Numbered from the stretch's first letter, positions 7,300-14,380 are shown. The stretch: DNA of 23,628 bases from Porphyromonadaceae bacterium UBA7141 (GCA_002491945.1 DKWX01000050.1:91064-114691); one strand, 5' to 3'. Numbers and translations: made by a program. The notes: generated by a model from the letters alone, not told the origin.

Positions 7300-8577
7300 T
7301 CAGTGTTCATGTGTATGGCCGGGTATGGCGTTGGATGCGGCGGCAAGGCGCACATGGGTGGCACCGGATGTGACGACTTCTTCGCCCGGCTTCAGTCCGG
7401 CGATAATCTCTACGCGGCGTCCGTCGCGGCGTCCGGGCGTCACGACACGGCGCTCATACCCTTCGGCATCGCGACGCACATATACCGTATATACACCCTG
7501 TTCCTCGCAGAGTGCCTGCAGCGGAATCGCCAGCACCCCCTCCTGAGTCCCGCCTATGAGCCATACCTCGGCGAAACTTCCGGCCACAATCCCGGGAGCA
7601 TTGTCAAATTCGAAAATCACCGGTATGAAAGGCGACTGAGATGCACTCCCCGTGCCGTGAGAGATGATGCGTCCGTTGAGTTCGGCAAGCGAATAGGTGT
7701 GTCCGGCACCTCCTCCGAGCCGGAAATTCGCAGATACTATTCCCGATGCTTCAGCTGCGAGTCGGCGCGGAAGGTCGGCCTGCAGCTGCAGACGCCGATT
7801 GGAGGTAATGTTCATAAGCGGAGTCCCGGCCTCAACGTAATCCCCGTCCTTCACCAGGCAGGAGAGTACGAATCCGGCCCGCGGAGCGCTTACCGAGGTG
7901 CCTCTCGACGTGGCCTCGCATGCAAGTCTGGCGGTGCGCATGGCGGCCTCGGCCTCATCGAATTCCTGCCGGGTGGCAAGTTGCTCGGCATAGAGCCGCT
8001 CGATACGTGCGAATTCGCTTTCTGCCTTCTTCAGTTCGATGCGGGCGCGCGATGTGCGGTCGCCCTCCGGGAGTGCCGCTCCGGAGATAGAGAAAAGAGG
8101 AGTGCCGGCTCCGACCGGCATCCCTTCGCTCCACGGGCGGGCAAGACGCACGATTCCCGCCTGTGTGGCCACCGCCACACTCTCAGCTCCGGCAGCCGGA
8201 AGAATGCGGCCTGAAGTGGGTATGATATGGCTGAAAGGTGAAGTGGCCGCCTGTTCCACCACGACTCCGGCGGCCTTTGCGCTGCATTCCGGCAGGATTA
8301 TTTCGCCTGATGAGGCGTGAGAATCCTCGCCGGCCTCGCTGTCGGCGTGATTGTGCGGGTCAGTATGGTCGTGCGGATCGTTGCCCCCGGAGTGGTCATG
8401 CCCCTCGTGGTCGTGACCATCGTGAGGGTCGTGAGATATGGCTGAAGCCGAGGCGTCATCATGACTGTGGCCACCGCAGGCCGATGCGCACAACATTAGC
8501 GCGGCCGATGCGACAAAGGCCGCCGACATCCGCATAGCGGCAGATGACAAATGAAATCGGGTGTATTTTATTGGCAT
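7300..8577 (-). CDS. RND efflux periplasmic adaptor with His-rich stretch
   Basis: This membrane-fusion protein of the CusB/HlyD type links the pump to the channel. From the ATG at 8577 it has 425 residues, with a long lipoprotein-type signal ending ALMLCASAC (lipidated Cys about 34); the ATG at 8535 would give a standard 20-residue signal and is a real alternative. Right after the lipid Cys comes about 45 residues extremely rich in His and Asp (HDPHDGHDHEGHDH and similar), and the protein ends GHTHEH; both could bind Zn, Co, Ni or Cu ions. Then follow a barrel-sandwich lipoyl-like segment, a helical hairpin rich in Glu and Arg (near 170-230), and beta domains with GSFAEVWLIGG and IPLQALCEEQGVYTVYV. 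First gene of the operon; 67 bases separate it from the pump. Confidence 0.92.
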   Translation of the reverse strand: MPIKYTRFHLSSAAMRMSAAFVASAALMLCASACGGHSHDDASASAISHDPHDGHDHEGHDHSGGNDPHDHTDPHNHADSEAGEDSHASSGEIILPECSAKAAGVVVEQAATSPFSHIIPTSGRILPAAGAESVAVATQAGIVRLARPWSEGMPVGAGTPLFSISGAALPEGDRTSRARIELKKAESEFARIERLYAEQLATRQEFDEAEAAMRTARLACEATSRGTSVSAPRAGFVLSCLVKDGDYVEAGTPLMNITSNRRLQLQADLPRRLAAEASGIVSANFRLGGGAGHTYSLAELNGRIISHGTGSASQSPFIPVIFEFDNAPGIVAGSFAEVWLIGGTQEGVLAIPLQALCEEQGVYTVYVRRDAEGYERRVVTPGRRDGRRVEIIAGLKPGEEVVTSGATHVRLAAASNAIPGHTHEH

Positions 8578-8613
8578 AATACTATTTTTTAAGGGTAAAT
8601 GGGGTTGATGCGA

Positions 8614-8621
8614 CAAAGTTA
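8614..8621 (-). promoter_or_regulatory. Possible -7 box of efflux operon
   Basis: TAACTTTG on the minus strand matches the Bacteroidetes -7 box TAnnTTTG and lies about 37 bases before the adaptor start. No TTTG is found about 20 bases further upstream (the nearest GTTG is 14 away), so the promoter is incomplete or regulated. It sits next to the divergent promoter of the DUF805 gene. Confidence 0.35.
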
Positions 8622-8631
8622 GTGCAAAGGA

Positions 8632-8663
8632 TTTGCAACTCAGTGTTATTTATATTATCTTTG
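8632..8663 (+). promoter_or_regulatory. Bacteroidetes-type promoter of DUF805 gene
   Basis: TTTG at 8632-8635, a 20-base spacer, and TATCTTTG at 8656-8663 match the Bacteroidetes sigma factor consensus exactly. Transcription should start near 8670, leaving a leader of about 137 bases before the start codon at 8807. Confidence 0.75.
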
Positions 8664-8677
8664 CAGCAGAGTCTTGG

Positions 8678-8699
8678 CCGGCATTGGCAAATATGCCGG
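8678..8699 (+). repeat. Hairpin in the DUF805 leader
   Basis: CCGGCAT at 8678-8684 and ATGCCGG at 8693-8699 form a 7-base stem with an 8-base loop. ATGCCGG recurs about 20 bases later in the same leader, so alternative pairing is possible. Confidence 0.5.
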
Positions 8700-8806
8700 A
8701 ATATCGGGTTGTATGCCGGAAATATGCCTGTCATGCCGCCGATAATTCCTACATATGGCTCCGGTGAGGCTCACTCCGCAAACTAATAAACTAAACTAAT
8801 TGGCTT

Positions 8807-9187
8807 ATGACAAATTTTGGAGATGCCGTAAGATTGTTCTTTCAGAACTATGCGAACTTCAACGGGCGTGCCAGCCGCTCCATGTACTGGTGGGTGTGTC
8901 TTTTAAACTGTATTGTATGTGTAGCCTGCATGATTGTGGGGTCTGTGGTCGGGAGCGAGACTCTTGGCAACATCCTGTGGGGAGTCTATGCTTTGGCAGT
9001 GTTAGTGCCATCGCTCGCCATCAGCGTGCGCCGCATGCATGATATCGGCAAAGGTGGCGGCTGGATTTTCATCAGCCTGATTCCGCTGGTGGGCGGTATC
9101 TGGTATCTGGTATTGGCATGTACCGACAGCGAGCCGTTCGACAATCGTTTTGGTCCGGTGCCTGTCGCTCCGATAGCAAAGTACTGA
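8807..9187 (+). CDS. DUF805 family membrane protein
   Basis: This 126-residue protein has the DUF805 (YhaH-like) layout: an N-terminal FFQNYANFNGRASRSMYWW segment, where family members show an N-F-x-G-R-x-x-R-x-x-x-W pattern; three or four hydrophobic helices (about 28-48, 53-72, 87-103); the conserved RRMHDIGKGGGW loop at about 74-85; and a short polar tail with NRFGP. It should sit in the inner membrane; its molecular role is unknown. It has its own consensus promoter and a roughly 137-base leader. The next gene on the same strand, an M48 peptidase, begins 156 bases later, so co-transcription is possible but not shown. Confidence 0.9.
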   Translation: MTNFGDAVRLFFQNYANFNGRASRSMYWWVCLLNCIVCVACMIVGSVVGSETLGNILWGVYALAVLVPSLAISVRRMHDIGKGGGWIFISLIPLVGGIWYLVLACTDSEPFDNRFGPVPVAPIAKY

Positions 9188-9343
9188 TTGATATTTTCCG
9201 GCATGGCCTGCCGGCATCCTCAGGCGGGCCGACAGCTGATCCCTATTATGATTATGGCAATGTAGGCCGCAGAGCGATGTCGGGATTACATTGTCATGTC
9301 ACGGCGCCGGAATCGATAATATTAAAGTTTTCAAAAAGAGAAG

Positions 9344-10159
9344 ATGAAGAAAGCTGTAATGCTTATGGTGGCTTTGGCGGCGATAGGCGCCCCGGCCACG
9401 GCGTCGGCTCAGTTTAATCTGAAGAAAGCCGTCAACAGTGCTACAAAGGCCGTGCAGGCCATGACTCTCACTGATGCCCAGATGGCAGCCTATGTGAAGG
9501 AGTCGGTCGACTGGATGGACACTCACAATCCCGTGCCGGGAGAAGACGATCCGTACACGATACGTCTGCGCAAGCTCACGGAGGGTATCAAGGATGCCGA
9601 TGGCATTCCGTTGAATTTCAAGGTATATGATGTGATTGATGTCAATGCTTTCGCCTGCCCTGACGGGTCGGTGCGCGTGTTCTCATCGCTGATGGACATT
9701 ATGAACGATGATGAACTGCTTGGAATCATCGGGCATGAAATCGGCCACGTGCTCAAACATCATAGCAAGAATGCTTTTAAGACCGAATTGCTCACCGGCG
9801 CGCTGAAGGATGCAGTGGCTTCGACCGGCGGAGTAGCCGCCGCACTGACAGAGTCGCAGCTCGGCGACCTCGGCTCGGCTCTGGTCAATGCCAAGTATTC
9901 TCAGAAACAGGAGAAAGAAGCCGATGACTGTGGATATGATTTTCTGGTGGCCAACGGCAAGAATCCCTGGGGTATGGTGATGGCCTTTGAGAAGATGCAG
10001 AAGATGGAGGGCGATGCCGGAGTCAAGCCCGGTTATGTAGATAAGATGTTCTCATCGCATCCCGAGACAGAGGCACGCATCAAGGCTATGACCAAACGCT
10101 GCGAGAAGGATGGCTTTGTGCGTCCGGCAGCCACAGAAGCTGATTCGGCCGCTAAGTAA
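9344..10159 (+). CDS. Secreted M48-family metallopeptidase
   Basis: This 271-residue protein starts with a signal peptide cut near ATASAQ (about residue 22). The zinc motif HEIGH lies at 131-135 and the third ligand is E192 in KEADDCGYDF, both standard for M48 peptidases. SHPETEARI at 238-246 is the usual C-terminal family signature. It should act in the periplasm as a small soluble peptidase, comparable to LoiP/BepA but without their TPR domain or extra helices. ATG at 9344 is preceded by AAGAGAAG. An alanine-rich tail ends the protein. The neighbouring minus-strand gene converges on it, with a strong hairpin between them. Confidence 0.9.
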   Translation: MKKAVMLMVALAAIGAPATASAQFNLKKAVNSATKAVQAMTLTDAQMAAYVKESVDWMDTHNPVPGEDDPYTIRLRKLTEGIKDADGIPLNFKVYDVIDVNAFACPDGSVRVFSSLMDIMNDDELLGIIGHEIGHVLKHHSKNAFKTELLTGALKDAVASTGGVAAALTESQLGDLGSALVNAKYSQKQEKEADDCGYDFLVANGKNPWGMVMAFEKMQKMEGDAGVKPGYVDKMFSSHPETEARIKAMTKRCEKDGFVRPAATEADSAAK

Positions 10160-10281
10160 GTGGGCAACCCTGTAAACATAAGGGGTACATGTAAGCCTAA
10201 AGATTATAAATCAGACACAAGAGTGGATCCCTTTTACGGGGAATGTCAGATGTTTGAATTACAGAAACAAACCCTGATCAC

Positions 10282-10317
10282 ACGGGGCTGCCGACTCATT
10301 CGGGCTGGCGGCCCCGT
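10282..10317. terminator. Strong hairpin between convergent genes
   Basis: ACGGGGCTGCC (10282-10292) and GGCGGCCCCGT (10307-10317) form an 11-base stem with one wobble and a 14-base loop. The stop codon of the minus-strand gene (10296-10298) lies in the loop. There is no true T-tract on the plus side; on the minus side a T-rich stretch (GGGTTTGTTTC) follows. It probably ends transcription from one or both sides. Confidence 0.55.
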
Positions 10318-10613
10318 CTTACTGTACGGCTCATCAGCGAGCGCAGACGCTGCCATCCCTCCTTGCCGAGAATGAATAGGACCGTGTATTGGGCGCATTT
10401 GGCCAGACCGAAAAATACGACCCACAACGCTCCTTTGACGGCAAGCGGCATCGGGAGCAGCATCTGCAGGAATGATATGGCGTAGAAGAGGGCGCACAGC
10501 AGGGCTACGATACATCCTGTGCGGAAGGAGAGTCCTGCTGCCCAGCGGCGCAGATGCCGCCAGGAGTCGCTTATGGCAGGCGTTATTCCGTGAAAGGGGG
10601 ATCTGTCAGTCAT
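10296..10613 (-). CDS. Small two-helix membrane protein, unknown function
   Basis: I place the start at the ATG at 10613, giving 105 residues. The frame stays open upstream, but the promoter at 10637-10668 lies inside that extension, so the longer reading is not credible. There are two hydrophobic segments (about 33-53 and 59-82), a basic Trp/Arg-containing segment between 18 and 31, and a strongly basic tail (RLRSLMSRTVRRGRQPE), which suggests an inner-membrane hairpin with a cytoplasmic basic end. I do not recognise the family. Its stop lies in the hairpin shared with the convergent M48 gene, and it is divergent from the second metallopeptidase gene, whose start is 119 bases away. Confidence 0.65.
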   Translation of the reverse strand: MTDRSPFHGITPAISDSWRHLRRWAAGLSFRTGCIVALLCALFYAISFLQMLLPMPLAVKGALWVVFFGLAKCAQYTVLFILGKEGWQRLRSLMSRTVRRGRQPE

Positions 10614-10636
10614 CGCGGTTGTAATCTTTATCGGTG

Positions 10637-10668
10637 CAAAGTTAGTTATAATTCTGGAGTCGTGCAAC
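10637..10668 (-). promoter_or_regulatory. Promoter of the small membrane protein gene
   Basis: On the minus strand GTTG (10665-10668), a 20-base spacer and TAACTTTG (10637-10644) match the Bacteroidetes promoter except for one base of the -33 box. It lies 24 bases upstream of the start codon at 10613 and supports that start. Confidence 0.65.
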
Positions 10669-10732
10669 TTCCGGGGTGCAAGTATAATGCTTATTATGGT
10701 GTAAGACACAATAATCCCAAAAAAACTAAGAT

Positions 10733-11605
10733 ATGAGACTTGACAATCGCCGCACGAGCGGCAACATCGTTGACCGGCGATCATCACGCGGCAGGACCAT
10801 CGGTGTGGGGGGCGGAATAGTGGGTGTGATAATTGTGGCCGTGGTGACACTGCTCTCCGGAGGCGACCTTTCGCAAGTGGCCGGCAACGCCATGCAGATG
10901 CTCGGCGGCAGTGACGGCACGCAGCAGGCTGCCAGGGTGCCTGATGCGGAGGAGCAACAGTTGTACGACCTCAGTTCGAAGGTGCTGGCCGGCACGGAGG
11001 ATGTATGGAGCCACATTTTCGAAAAGGAGGGATGGGGTGAGTATACACCTCCGGAGATGGTGATCTACAGCGGCTCGATTCAGACAGGGTGCGGTCAGGG
11101 CACGGCCCAGGTCGGACCGTTTTACTGTTCGGCCGACCAGACCGTATATCTCGACCTTGATTTCTTCAAGACGATGCAGCAGCAGATCGGAGCCTCGGGC
11201 GATTTTTGTTATGCGTATGTAATAGCGCATGAAGTAGGTCATCATGTGCAGTATCTGCTCGGCACGCTTGATAAGGCACATGCTGAGATGAACCGTCTGC
11301 CCGAGGCCGAGGCCAACCGGATCAGTGTGCGCCTGGAACTGCAGGCCGATTATTATGCCGGAGTATGGGGACATACCGACAATGAGCTTTTCTCCTCGCT
11401 CGAAGAAGGTGATGTGGAGGAGGCCGTCAATGCCGCCTCCAAGATAGGCGACGACTACCTGCAGAAGAAGGCTTATGGCCGCGAGATGCCGGAGACGTTC
11501 AACCACGGTCGTTCGGAATGGCGCGTGCGCTGGCTCTCCAAAGGATTGGAGAGTGGCGATCCAGAACAGGGCGATACCTTCTCAATACCCTATAGTTCAC
11601 TCTGA
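10733..11605 (+). CDS. Membrane-anchored neutral zinc metallopeptidase (YpfJ-like)
   Basis: This 290-residue protein matches the putative neutral zinc metallopeptidase family (YpfJ/KPN_02809 type, Zn_peptidase). It begins with a basic segment rich in Arg and Ser (1-22), then a single transmembrane helix (about 24-43), a Gly/Gln-rich linker, and the peptidase domain. Key features are GCGQGTAQVGPFYCSADQ at 119-136, HEVGHHVQ at 166-173 with the zinc-binding HExxH, and RLELQADYYAGVWGH at 200-214 with the likely third ligand E202. The length is normal for the family. The domain should face the periplasm. The substrate is unknown. No clear TAnnTTTG promoter is visible in the 119-base divergent gap. 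Confidence 0.92.
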   Translation: MRLDNRRTSGNIVDRRSSRGRTIGVGGGIVGVIIVAVVTLLSGGDLSQVAGNAMQMLGGSDGTQQAARVPDAEEQQLYDLSSKVLAGTEDVWSHIFEKEGWGEYTPPEMVIYSGSIQTGCGQGTAQVGPFYCSADQTVYLDLDFFKTMQQQIGASGDFCYAYVIAHEVGHHVQYLLGTLDKAHAEMNRLPEAEANRISVRLELQADYYAGVWGHTDNELFSSLEEGDVEEAVNAASKIGDDYLQKKAYGREMPETFNHGRSEWRVRWLSKGLESGDPEQGDTFSIPYSSL

Positions 11606-11631
11606 TGTCCTGCAAATCTTCTTTCGGGAAT

Positions 11632-11658
11632 ATAGCCGTCCGCGTGTCGGGCGGCTAT
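11632..11658 (+). terminator. Hairpin downstream of zinc metallopeptidase gene
   Basis: ATAGCCG (11632-11638) pairs with CGGCTAT (11652-11658), enclosing CCG/CGG, so the stem has about 10 base pairs with small bulges. It starts 26 bases after the stop codon. No T-tract follows, so termination efficiency is uncertain. Confidence 0.45.
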
Positions 11659-11931
11659 CCGCATACTCGTTTGCTTCCGGGAATATCCATCCCCATGACT
11701 TTGTGTAAGGGGGTGCGCTAATCGCAGAGATGGCATATCTTTGAGTGACTGTAGGAAGGGCTCTGTCGGTCGGATGGGAAATGGCACGGCGGGTGGAGAG
11801 CCGCTGTTGAAATCCGGCCCCTTGCATATGCTGATATGAACCGATTGCTCACCATAAGTGTTATACGACTGTGACATGAGTTATTGACAGACCTGATGTC
11901 GCATAATAGGGTGTCGCCCTTTTTCTCTTCC

Positions 11932-11991
11932 TCCCGGGAATCATCGTCGGCATCTGTCCGGACTTCGGCAGATGTGTATGTGATTCCGGGA
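11932..11991 (+). repeat. Long inverted repeat before pterin-synthase-like gene
   Basis: TCCCGGGAATCA (11932-11943) pairs with TGATTCCGGGA (11981-11991) with one bulged base. Inside, CATCTG (11951-11956) pairs with CAGATG (11969-11974) and CCG with CGG, closing a 5-base loop. The whole folds as one long interrupted stem ending about 60 bases upstream of ATG 12053. It could be a leader structure for the downstream pair or a terminator of the upstream gene. Confidence 0.6.
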
Positions 11992-12052
11992 CTACCGTAA
12001 TCCAGGGATATAGGACACACCGCATAATTTATTATAAATCATATCACGTACT

Positions 12053-12622
12053 ATGAGAAGCATCACAACATTCGACATCCAGTATGCCCACCGATTCTAC
12101 GGATTCAAGGGTGAGGCGCAGTATCTCCACGGACATACCGGCACTATGACCATAGAGGTGGAGGATACGGTAAACCAAGGCGTCAACATGGTATTCCCAT
12201 GCAACGAAATCAAGAAGATTGCATGGGATGTGCTGAAGAATTTCGACCATGCACTGGTGCTGCGTGAAGACGACCCGCTGCTCCCTGCCGTACTCGGCGT
12301 CTACAAGGAACAGGGGATACTGGACGGACATCCGCAGAACACGATGAAGGGTCCGGCCTTTAAGACTGAATTGGCCACGGCTTATCCCGACTGTCGCCTG
12401 GTGGTGACCAAGGAGACCATGACGGTCGAAGGGATGATAAAAATCACTTACGGATTGCTGAAGGATAAGCTCAATATCGTCAAAATCACCTTTACGAGCG
12501 GTGATAACGAGGCTTCGGCCGAATTCCCTTCGGATAAGTCAATGGATCGCTGTCCGCTATGCGGCATTCTGCTCACAGAGGAGGGGGTATGCCCGAAGTG
12601 CGGTTATCGAAAGAAATCGTAA
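12053..12622 (+). CDS. Pterin-synthase-like (QueD/PTPS) protein with zinc ribbon
   Basis: The N-terminal 160 residues fit the 6-pyruvoyl-tetrahydropterin synthase / 6-carboxytetrahydropterin synthase fold. Putative zinc ligands are H13 (AHRF), H26 and H28 (LHGH); D65-H66 match the Asp/His of the family, and E121 (KETMT) matches the pterin-binding Glu. The cysteine usually four residues before the first His of HGH, catalytic in E. coli QueD, is Ala22 here, so ordinary chemistry is doubtful. The C-terminus adds a zinc ribbon with C167, C170, C180 and C183 (CPLCG, CPKCG), making 189 residues against about 120 for QueD. No queC, queE or folE lies nearby. The stop codon is one base before the start of a tyrosine recombinase gene, implying translational coupling. 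The fold is clear; calling it queD would overstate it. Confidence 0.8.
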   Translation: MRSITTFDIQYAHRFYGFKGEAQYLHGHTGTMTIEVEDTVNQGVNMVFPCNEIKKIAWDVLKNFDHALVLREDDPLLPAVLGVYKEQGILDGHPQNTMKGPAFKTELATAYPDCRLVVTKETMTVEGMIKITYGLLKDKLNIVKITFTSGDNEASAEFPSDKSMDRCPLCGILLTEEGVCPKCGYRKKS

Positions 12623-12623
12623 G

Positions 12624-13688
12624 ATGAACCTTAGCCGGGAATATCCAGGTATATTGGCCGACGGAGGCGAAGAGGAAACGGAGACTGCGATAGCCGCAAA
12701 CGCTCTGTTTGAAAGTTGCTATGACCGTTTCCTTGCCTTACGTACAATATTAAAACAGTGGACGCCCAACACGCTGCGCAGTATGCGGCGTGTCGGGCGT
12801 CTGGTGTGTCAGTTTACACCGCATCTGGAGGTGGGACAGATTGACAAGGAGTGGTTGCACAGTTTCTGCCAGTATCAGCAGTCGCATTGTCTGAGGCAGC
12901 GGCCTGATGATATGGCGGCGGGATATTCTAATCCGGTAATACGTAAAAACTGCAGTGTGCTGAAGAGTTTTCTGCGTTGGCTTGCCGACTGCGGTATGAT
13001 TGACCGCAAGATGGTAGATGAATGGGTGCCGATGGTTAAGACGGTGACACGTCCGGTGATATTCCTGACCTGTGAGGAGCTGACGCGATTTCTTTCAGTG
13101 GATGTGCGTGAAGGCTCGCCAATGCAGCGGGCACGTGATATATTCGCTTTCGCCTGCTTCACGGGGCTTCGCTACAGCGACATTATGAATCTGCGCAAGA
13201 CTGATGTCAAGGCTGATTGTCTGCAGCTGACCACTGTCAAGACATCGGTGCAGCTTCGGATTGAGCTAAATGAGCATTCTCGTGCCTTGCTGGCGCGCTA
13301 TATGCCGTTGCCCGGACAGAATGTGCTGCCGCATATGGACAATGCGCAACTGAATATCTATATAAAGAAAGTGGCAGAGGCCGCCGGCATCAATGAGCCA
13401 CTCACAATCACTCAGTATTACGGGCGGGAGCGCCGGGCGGTGACACTGCCCAAGCATGCCCTGCTTTCTTGTCATGCCGGCAGGCGCACATTCATCTGCA
13501 CGGCATTGGCTCTTGGCATAGCCCCTGACGTAATCATGAAATGGACCGGCCACAGCGACTATACAGCCATGCGCCCCTATATTGACATTGCCGATGCGGC
13601 ACGTCGTGCGGCCATGTCGCGGTTCGATACGTTGCACCTTGATGTGCCCGAGTCCGACAAATGTCTCCGGACGGGTCATATCGGTTGA
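12624..13688 (+). CDS. Tyrosine recombinase / phage-type integrase
   Basis: The ATG at 12624 follows the previous stop after one base (TAAGATG), giving 354 residues. The open frame runs further upstream but that part overlaps the pterin-synthase-like gene. The N-terminal half (about 25-140) looks like the SAM-like core-binding domain of Bacteroidetes integrases. The catalytic set appears complete: R183 (FTGLRYSD), K206 (TTVKTS), H284 and R287 (CHAGRRTF), H310 (WTGHSDY) and nucleophile Y319 (RPYIDI). It should cut and rejoin DNA at specific sites. No excisionase, relaxase, cargo or direct-repeat attachment site is visible beside it, so it may be a remnant of an element, an invertase-type enzyme, or a resident recombinase. 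The coupling to the gene before it is unusual. Confidence 0.92.
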   Translation: MNLSREYPGILADGGEEETETAIAANALFESCYDRFLALRTILKQWTPNTLRSMRRVGRLVCQFTPHLEVGQIDKEWLHSFCQYQQSHCLRQRPDDMAAGYSNPVIRKNCSVLKSFLRWLADCGMIDRKMVDEWVPMVKTVTRPVIFLTCEELTRFLSVDVREGSPMQRARDIFAFACFTGLRYSDIMNLRKTDVKADCLQLTTVKTSVQLRIELNEHSRALLARYMPLPGQNVLPHMDNAQLNIYIKKVAEAAGINEPLTITQYYGRERRAVTLPKHALLSCHAGRRTFICTALALGIAPDVIMKWTGHSDYTAMRPYIDIADAARRAAMSRFDTLHLDVPESDKCLRTGHIG

Positions 13689-14192
13689 TCCGGACACTTG
13701 CTTGACCCTTTGCACGGAATACATAACTCTACGATATAGCAATTGTCGGTTATGCGCCGGGAGTAAGAGTAATTATCCCCGAACAGAAGATTCAGACGGT
13801 GCAGGATATCTTTCGCGGGTGACGAGGGTATTTGGATGTGGCTGATAATCAGGTGTAAATGTTTGGAAATTAAAAAGAAAGAGCGGCCACACGGTCGCTC
13901 TCTCTCGATTCCACTATAAACTATATCTAACTAAACTTTACTCGCATACATCCATTCTCACGAATCGGTGGATGCTACCTTATTGCTTTTGTATCTTAGA
14001 AACACACCAGTCCGGCGGTTGGTTGGGTGGGTGAGCCGGGTTTAAGTTTATTCAACGTTACTTAACAGTAGGGGGTTATCCTGCTGATGGAGTTCTGTTG
14101 AAGACGATGATATACGGCTTGCGCGGCAGATGTCACATGATGCCTGATCAATCGGCTGAGGATGGCCGGAGCGGGGAATGACGGGGTGTGAG
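13689..14192. other. 504-base gene-free gap between convergent genes
   Basis: No gene was recognised. The gap holds a strong minus-strand terminator (13871-13901), then an A/T-rich stretch (13912-13945), a small stem near 13950-13976 (CATCCA with TGGATG), and G-rich sequence up to the DUF4250 stop. If the terminator serves DUF4250 (stop at 14193), its transcript carries an untranslated 3' tail of about 300 bases, or a separate small RNA lies here. I saw no matched promoter box on the minus strand (one TAACGTTG near 14055 is one base off). Confidence 0.6.
13871..13901 (-). terminator. Rho-independent terminator, minus strand
   Basis: AGAGCGGCC (13880-13888) and GGTCGCTCT (13893-13901) form a 9-base stem with one wobble and an ACAC loop. 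On the minus strand the stem is followed by TTTCTTTTTAA, a proper U-tract. On the plus strand the following sequence is not T-rich, so the element works mainly for minus-strand transcripts, such as one from DUF4250 or an RNA in the gap. Confidence 0.8.
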
Positions 14193-14369
14193 TCAGCGGA
14201 AGGCGTTGGCTGCCGGATCGTAGTTGAAGCCGGCATCGGCAAGGGTGCGGGTGAGAGCGGTCTGGTCGATGTCGAGATCTGCGCATAGGGTTGTGAGGTC
14301 GGGGTATTGGTCACGGAGTTTCATGTTGATGATGCTGTATAGCATCGCGGGGTCTTTGGGTAGTGTCAT
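14193..14369 (-). CDS. DUF4250 small protein
   Basis: The start at 14369 gives 58 residues beginning MTLPKDPAMLYSIINMKLRD, the standard N-terminus of DUF4250 proteins, which are about 55-60 residues. The rest (YPDLTTLCADLDID then TLADAGFNYDPAANAFR) continues the family pattern: a small helical protein with a degenerate helix-turn-helix-like layout and a conserved tyrosine-aspartate-proline near the end. An open frame extends upstream but has no family similarity and runs through the plus-strand promoter at 14381-14412. The function of DUF4250 is not known to me. Divergent to the Ntn-hydrolase operon. Confidence 0.88.
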   Translation of the reverse strand: MTLPKDPAMLYSIINMKLRDQYPDLTTLCADLDIDQTALTRTLADAGFNYDPAANAFR

Positions 14370-14380
14370 TTTTTGTAGGA

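Larger units (their letters stand above)
11606..12052. other. 447-base gene-free gap with hairpins
   Basis: No convincing gene was found; the short minus-strand frames lack family features. The gap holds a hairpin just after the metallopeptidase gene (11632-11658), an isolated TATCTTTG (11736-11743) that matches a -7 box without a -33 partner, and a long imperfect inverted repeat (11932-11991) about 60 bases before the next start codon. CGGGAATAT occurs near 11625 and again near 11670. Confidence 0.6.

Noticed and set aside
7297..8214. 305-residue plus-strand frame opposite the adaptor gene
   Set aside because: It lies entirely within the convincing adaptor gene and shows no domain; it is an antisense artefact.
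10160..10375. 71-residue plus-strand frame after the M48 gene
   Set aside because: It would start at a GTG directly after a stop codon, crosses the terminator hairpin and has no recognisable features.
11881..12052. preQ1 or other queuosine-type riboswitch before the QueD-like gene
   Set aside because: None of the short preQ1 pseudoknot sequence pattern was seen; only a generic long stem is present.
12501..12623. Extended N-terminus of the recombinase
   Set aside because: The extra 41 residues overlap the zinc-ribbon end of the previous gene in another frame; the ATG at 12624 fits the coupling pattern.
12053..14200. Integrated element around the tyrosine recombinase
   Set aside because: No terminal direct repeats, excisionase, relaxase, transposase or phage genes were found near the recombinase.
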